A stretch of 8,940 nucleotides of DNA, taken from Hyphomicrobiales bacterium. GTDB taxonomy: Bacteria > Pseudomonadota > Alphaproteobacteria > Rhizobiales > Beijerinckiaceae. Below, one piece after another: positions 7,623 to 8,940 of this stretch. The notes under the pieces are model-generated. The model was not told where the DNA came from. It did no database searches and saw only the letters and a list, made by a program, of their open reading frames with translations. Position 1 is the first letter of the stretch. Each line of letters opens with the position of its first letter. The stretch spans positions 11,091 through 20,030 of the forward strand of contig PLUH01000245.1 in NCBI GenBank assembly GCA_003164825.1, read 5' to 3'. The translations under genes were made by a program, and so were the position numbers.

Positions 7623-8559
7623 TCAGGCCAGCATCGCCCAGGCCGCCACCGCGCCGTTATAGCTGGTGTAGAAGCCGTACTGGTCGTAGACCGCGCCGCC
7701 CCAATTGCCCTGGTCCTTCGGCGGCAAGGCAGCGCTCTGCGCCGGGTCCGACAGGTTGCGCACGAACCCGAACGCCGCGCCCCGGCCCGCGCAGGCTTCG
7801 GCGATGACCGCGTCGTCCATCTCGATCGCGGTATAGTTCTGGTAGGTTCCGGCCGTCGTTCCGACCAGGAATGTCGAAGCGGTCAACAGCGAAGCTCCGC
7901 CGCCCGTCTGATTGTCGATTTGCGGCGTCGGGTCGCCGAGATTCAATCCGTCGGGGTCGAGCTCGGACAGCGTGTAGGCCTTATGGTATTGCTGATTGAA
8001 TTGCGAGCACAGCGTCTCCAGGTCGCTGGCCTTCGTCGGCACGGGGAACAGAAGTTGCTTGAAGTTGGCGTTCGCCAAGGTCGCGCCGTTCGCCGTCCAT
8101 CCGTTCTTGTATTCGGGCCAACTCGACGCCGGCTTTTTGCTTTCGAACAGCGCCCCGGCGCTGACCGCCCTCACCGTTCCGATATGGTCCTGCGGCTTCG
8201 CGCCGCCAGCCGTGCCGATGGACAGGATCAGGCCAGGCTTCACGTCGGCGATGATCAGCTTGATCAGGCGGTCAGGAACGTCGCGCCGGGCCAATCCAAA
8301 TGGGTGTTCGACTTGAACAGCAGCACCACCTCGCCGTTGATTTCAACCGTCCGGTAAAAGACGGGTGTTTTCCGACGCCTGATGGCTCTCGCCGTGACGT
8401 TGAGCCCGTGAGCGTCATGCGCCGGCCCGGGAGGCGCCCGCGCTCACTTGCCGACCACGCCGTCGAGCGGATAATCGTGTGTCCGTGCAGACCACTCGAA
8501 GCCTCGACCTGTCTCACTTGAGCGTCGAAGAGCTTGAAGTCTTCGAGCGTGCGCTTCAA
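7623..8559 (-). pseudogene. Nucleoside phosphorylase/nucleosidase-superfamily gene with two frameshifts
   Basis: Three successive minus-strand frames read as one protein. Frame 1 (about 8559-8430) gives RTLEDFKLFDAQV through STAWSASERG. Frame 2 (about 8430-8270) gives AHDAHGLNVTARAI, TPVFYRTVEINGEVV and KSNTHLDWPGATFLT. Frame 3 (about 8270-7623) gives DRLIKLIIADVKPG, LSIGTAGGAK, YTAIEMDDAVIAEAC and GFVRNLSDP. The GTAGG loop and the EM...VR..SD pattern are those of the MTA/SAH nucleosidase and purine nucleoside phosphorylase fold (nucleoside-binding Glu-Met; catalytic Asp in the SD position). Both junctions need the same change, one extra base, and are best placed at CCCGGG (8426-8431) and near GG (8270-8271). 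The only start in frame 1 is TTG 8559, although that frame stays open up to 8628, so the N-terminus may also be lost. Decay or two assembly/sequencing errors would both explain it. The exact substrate is unknown. Confidence 0.75.
8448..8475 (+). promoter_or_regulatory. Candidate promoter for the GH15 gene inside the broken gene
   Basis: TTGCCG (8448-8453, 4 of 6) and GATAAT (8470-8475, 5 of 6) are 16 bases apart and point towards the GH15 start at 8601. The leader would be about 120 bases. The site lies antisense within the coding remnant of the frameshifted nucleosidase-like gene, which occupies all of the upstream DNA. Confidence 0.3.
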
Positions 8560-8600
8560 AAGTCGCTCGCCCGATAGCTTCCCCTTGCTGAGAGACTCGG

Positions 8601-8940
8601 ATGCCGCTTCGAATCGAGGACTACGCCGTCATTGGGAACGGCGAGACGGTGGCGTTGGTCGGGCGCGACGGCTCGATCGACTGGCTATGCCTGCCCCGTT
8701 TCGACAGCAGCGCGTGTTTTTGCGCCCTTCTTGGCAGCCCGGAGCATGGAAGGTGGCTGATCGCGCCGGCGCAAAACGACATTCAGATCACGCGGCGATA
8801 CGTCGGCGACACTCTGATCCTCGAAACAATCTTCACGACGGCGAGTGGGTCGGCCTCTCTGATCGATTTCATGTACCGGCGCGACGGGGCGTCAGAGCTG
8901 GTCCGCATCGTCAGGGGCCTTCAGGGCCAAGTCTCCATGC
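8601..8940 (+). CDS. Glycoside hydrolase family 15 protein (glucoamylase/trehalase-like), N-terminal part
   Basis: The frame opens at ATG 8601 and runs off the window after 113 codons, so only the N-terminal domain is seen. It reads MPLRIEDYAVIGNGETVALV, then GRDGSIDWLCLPRFDSSACF, ALLGSPEHGRWLIAP, ITRRYVGDTLILETIF and a LIDFMYRR segment. 'IEDYAVIGNGETVALVGRDGSIDWLCLPRFDS' is the hallmark start of the bacterial GH15 proteins with a trehalase-like N-terminal beta domain. These hydrolyse terminal alpha-glucosidic bonds in trehalose, maltooligosaccharides or glycogen-type glucans. The catalytic glutamates lie in the (alpha/alpha)6 barrel beyond the window. No signal peptide is present, so the enzyme is probably cytosolic. 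The ribosome site is weak (GAGAG, 8590-8594, six bases before ATG). It is head to head with the frameshifted gene. Confidence 0.9.
   Translation, partial: MPLRIEDYAVIGNGETVALVGRDGSIDWLCLPRFDSSACFCALLGSPEHGRWLIAPAQNDIQITRRYVGDTLILETIFTTASGSASLIDFMYRRDGASELVRIVRGLQGQVSM

Noticed and set aside
8272..8559. A stand-alone 95-residue protein on the minus strand.
   Set aside because: Only its first part looks like protein; after about 8430 the sensible reading moves to the next frame. It is better treated as the 5' part of the frameshifted nucleosidase-like gene.

Overview
The window looks like chromosomal DNA of a high-G+C alphaproteobacterium, most likely of the order Hyphomicrobiales (Rhizobiales). 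The genus cannot be fixed from sequence alone. The indications are strong G/C third-position bias in every gene, the 'CGTCATTGCGAG...GAAGCAATCC' inverted repeat and the 'CCCTTCTCCCGC' hairpin (both of types I recall as dispersed intergenic repeats in this group), and promoter candidates resembling the rhizobial CTTGAC-N17-CTATAT pattern. No phage, transposase, tRNA, rRNA or CRISPR sequence is visible.

Layout. 1-206: intergenic, with a 91-bp imperfect palindromic repeat and a good promoter candidate. 222-2270 (+): fused class II aldolase/short-chain dehydrogenase. 2404-2619 (+): small exported protein with its own promoter candidate and a 3' untranslated region of three consecutive hairpins, the last a textbook intrinsic terminator. 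2716-3537 (-): PaaG-type epoxyphenylacetyl-CoA isomerase. 3538-3709: divergent control region with a perfect 15-base inverted repeat and a 31-codon leader ORF. 3710-4915 (+): 3-oxoadipyl-CoA thiolase. 5027-5428 (+): small conserved-looking protein of unknown function, ended by a 12-bp hairpin repeat. 5510-6928 (+): FAD-linked D-lactate dehydrogenase-type oxidase. 7013-7594 (+): uncharacterised 193-residue protein. 7623-8559 (-): nucleoside phosphorylase-superfamily gene broken by two frameshifts. 8601-8940 (+): start of a GH15 (glucoamylase/trehalase-like) enzyme that runs off the window.

How the genes fit together. The clearest functional pair is the divergent isomerase and thiolase. PaaG acts mid-pathway in aerobic phenylacetyl-CoA breakdown. 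The thiolase releases acetyl-CoA and succinyl-CoA from 3-oxoadipyl-CoA, where the phenylacetate and beta-ketoadipate routes meet. Their shared control region suggests co-regulation by aromatic substrates, but the rest of either pathway is not in the window. The aldolase/dehydrogenase fusion, the D-lactate-type oxidase and the GH15 enzyme are all carbon-metabolism genes, but nothing shows that they form one system. I found no convincing undescribed multi-gene system. The most notable observations are the doubly frameshifted nucleosidase-like gene, the leader ORF overlapping the thiolase start, and the triple-hairpin 3' region of the small exported protein gene.
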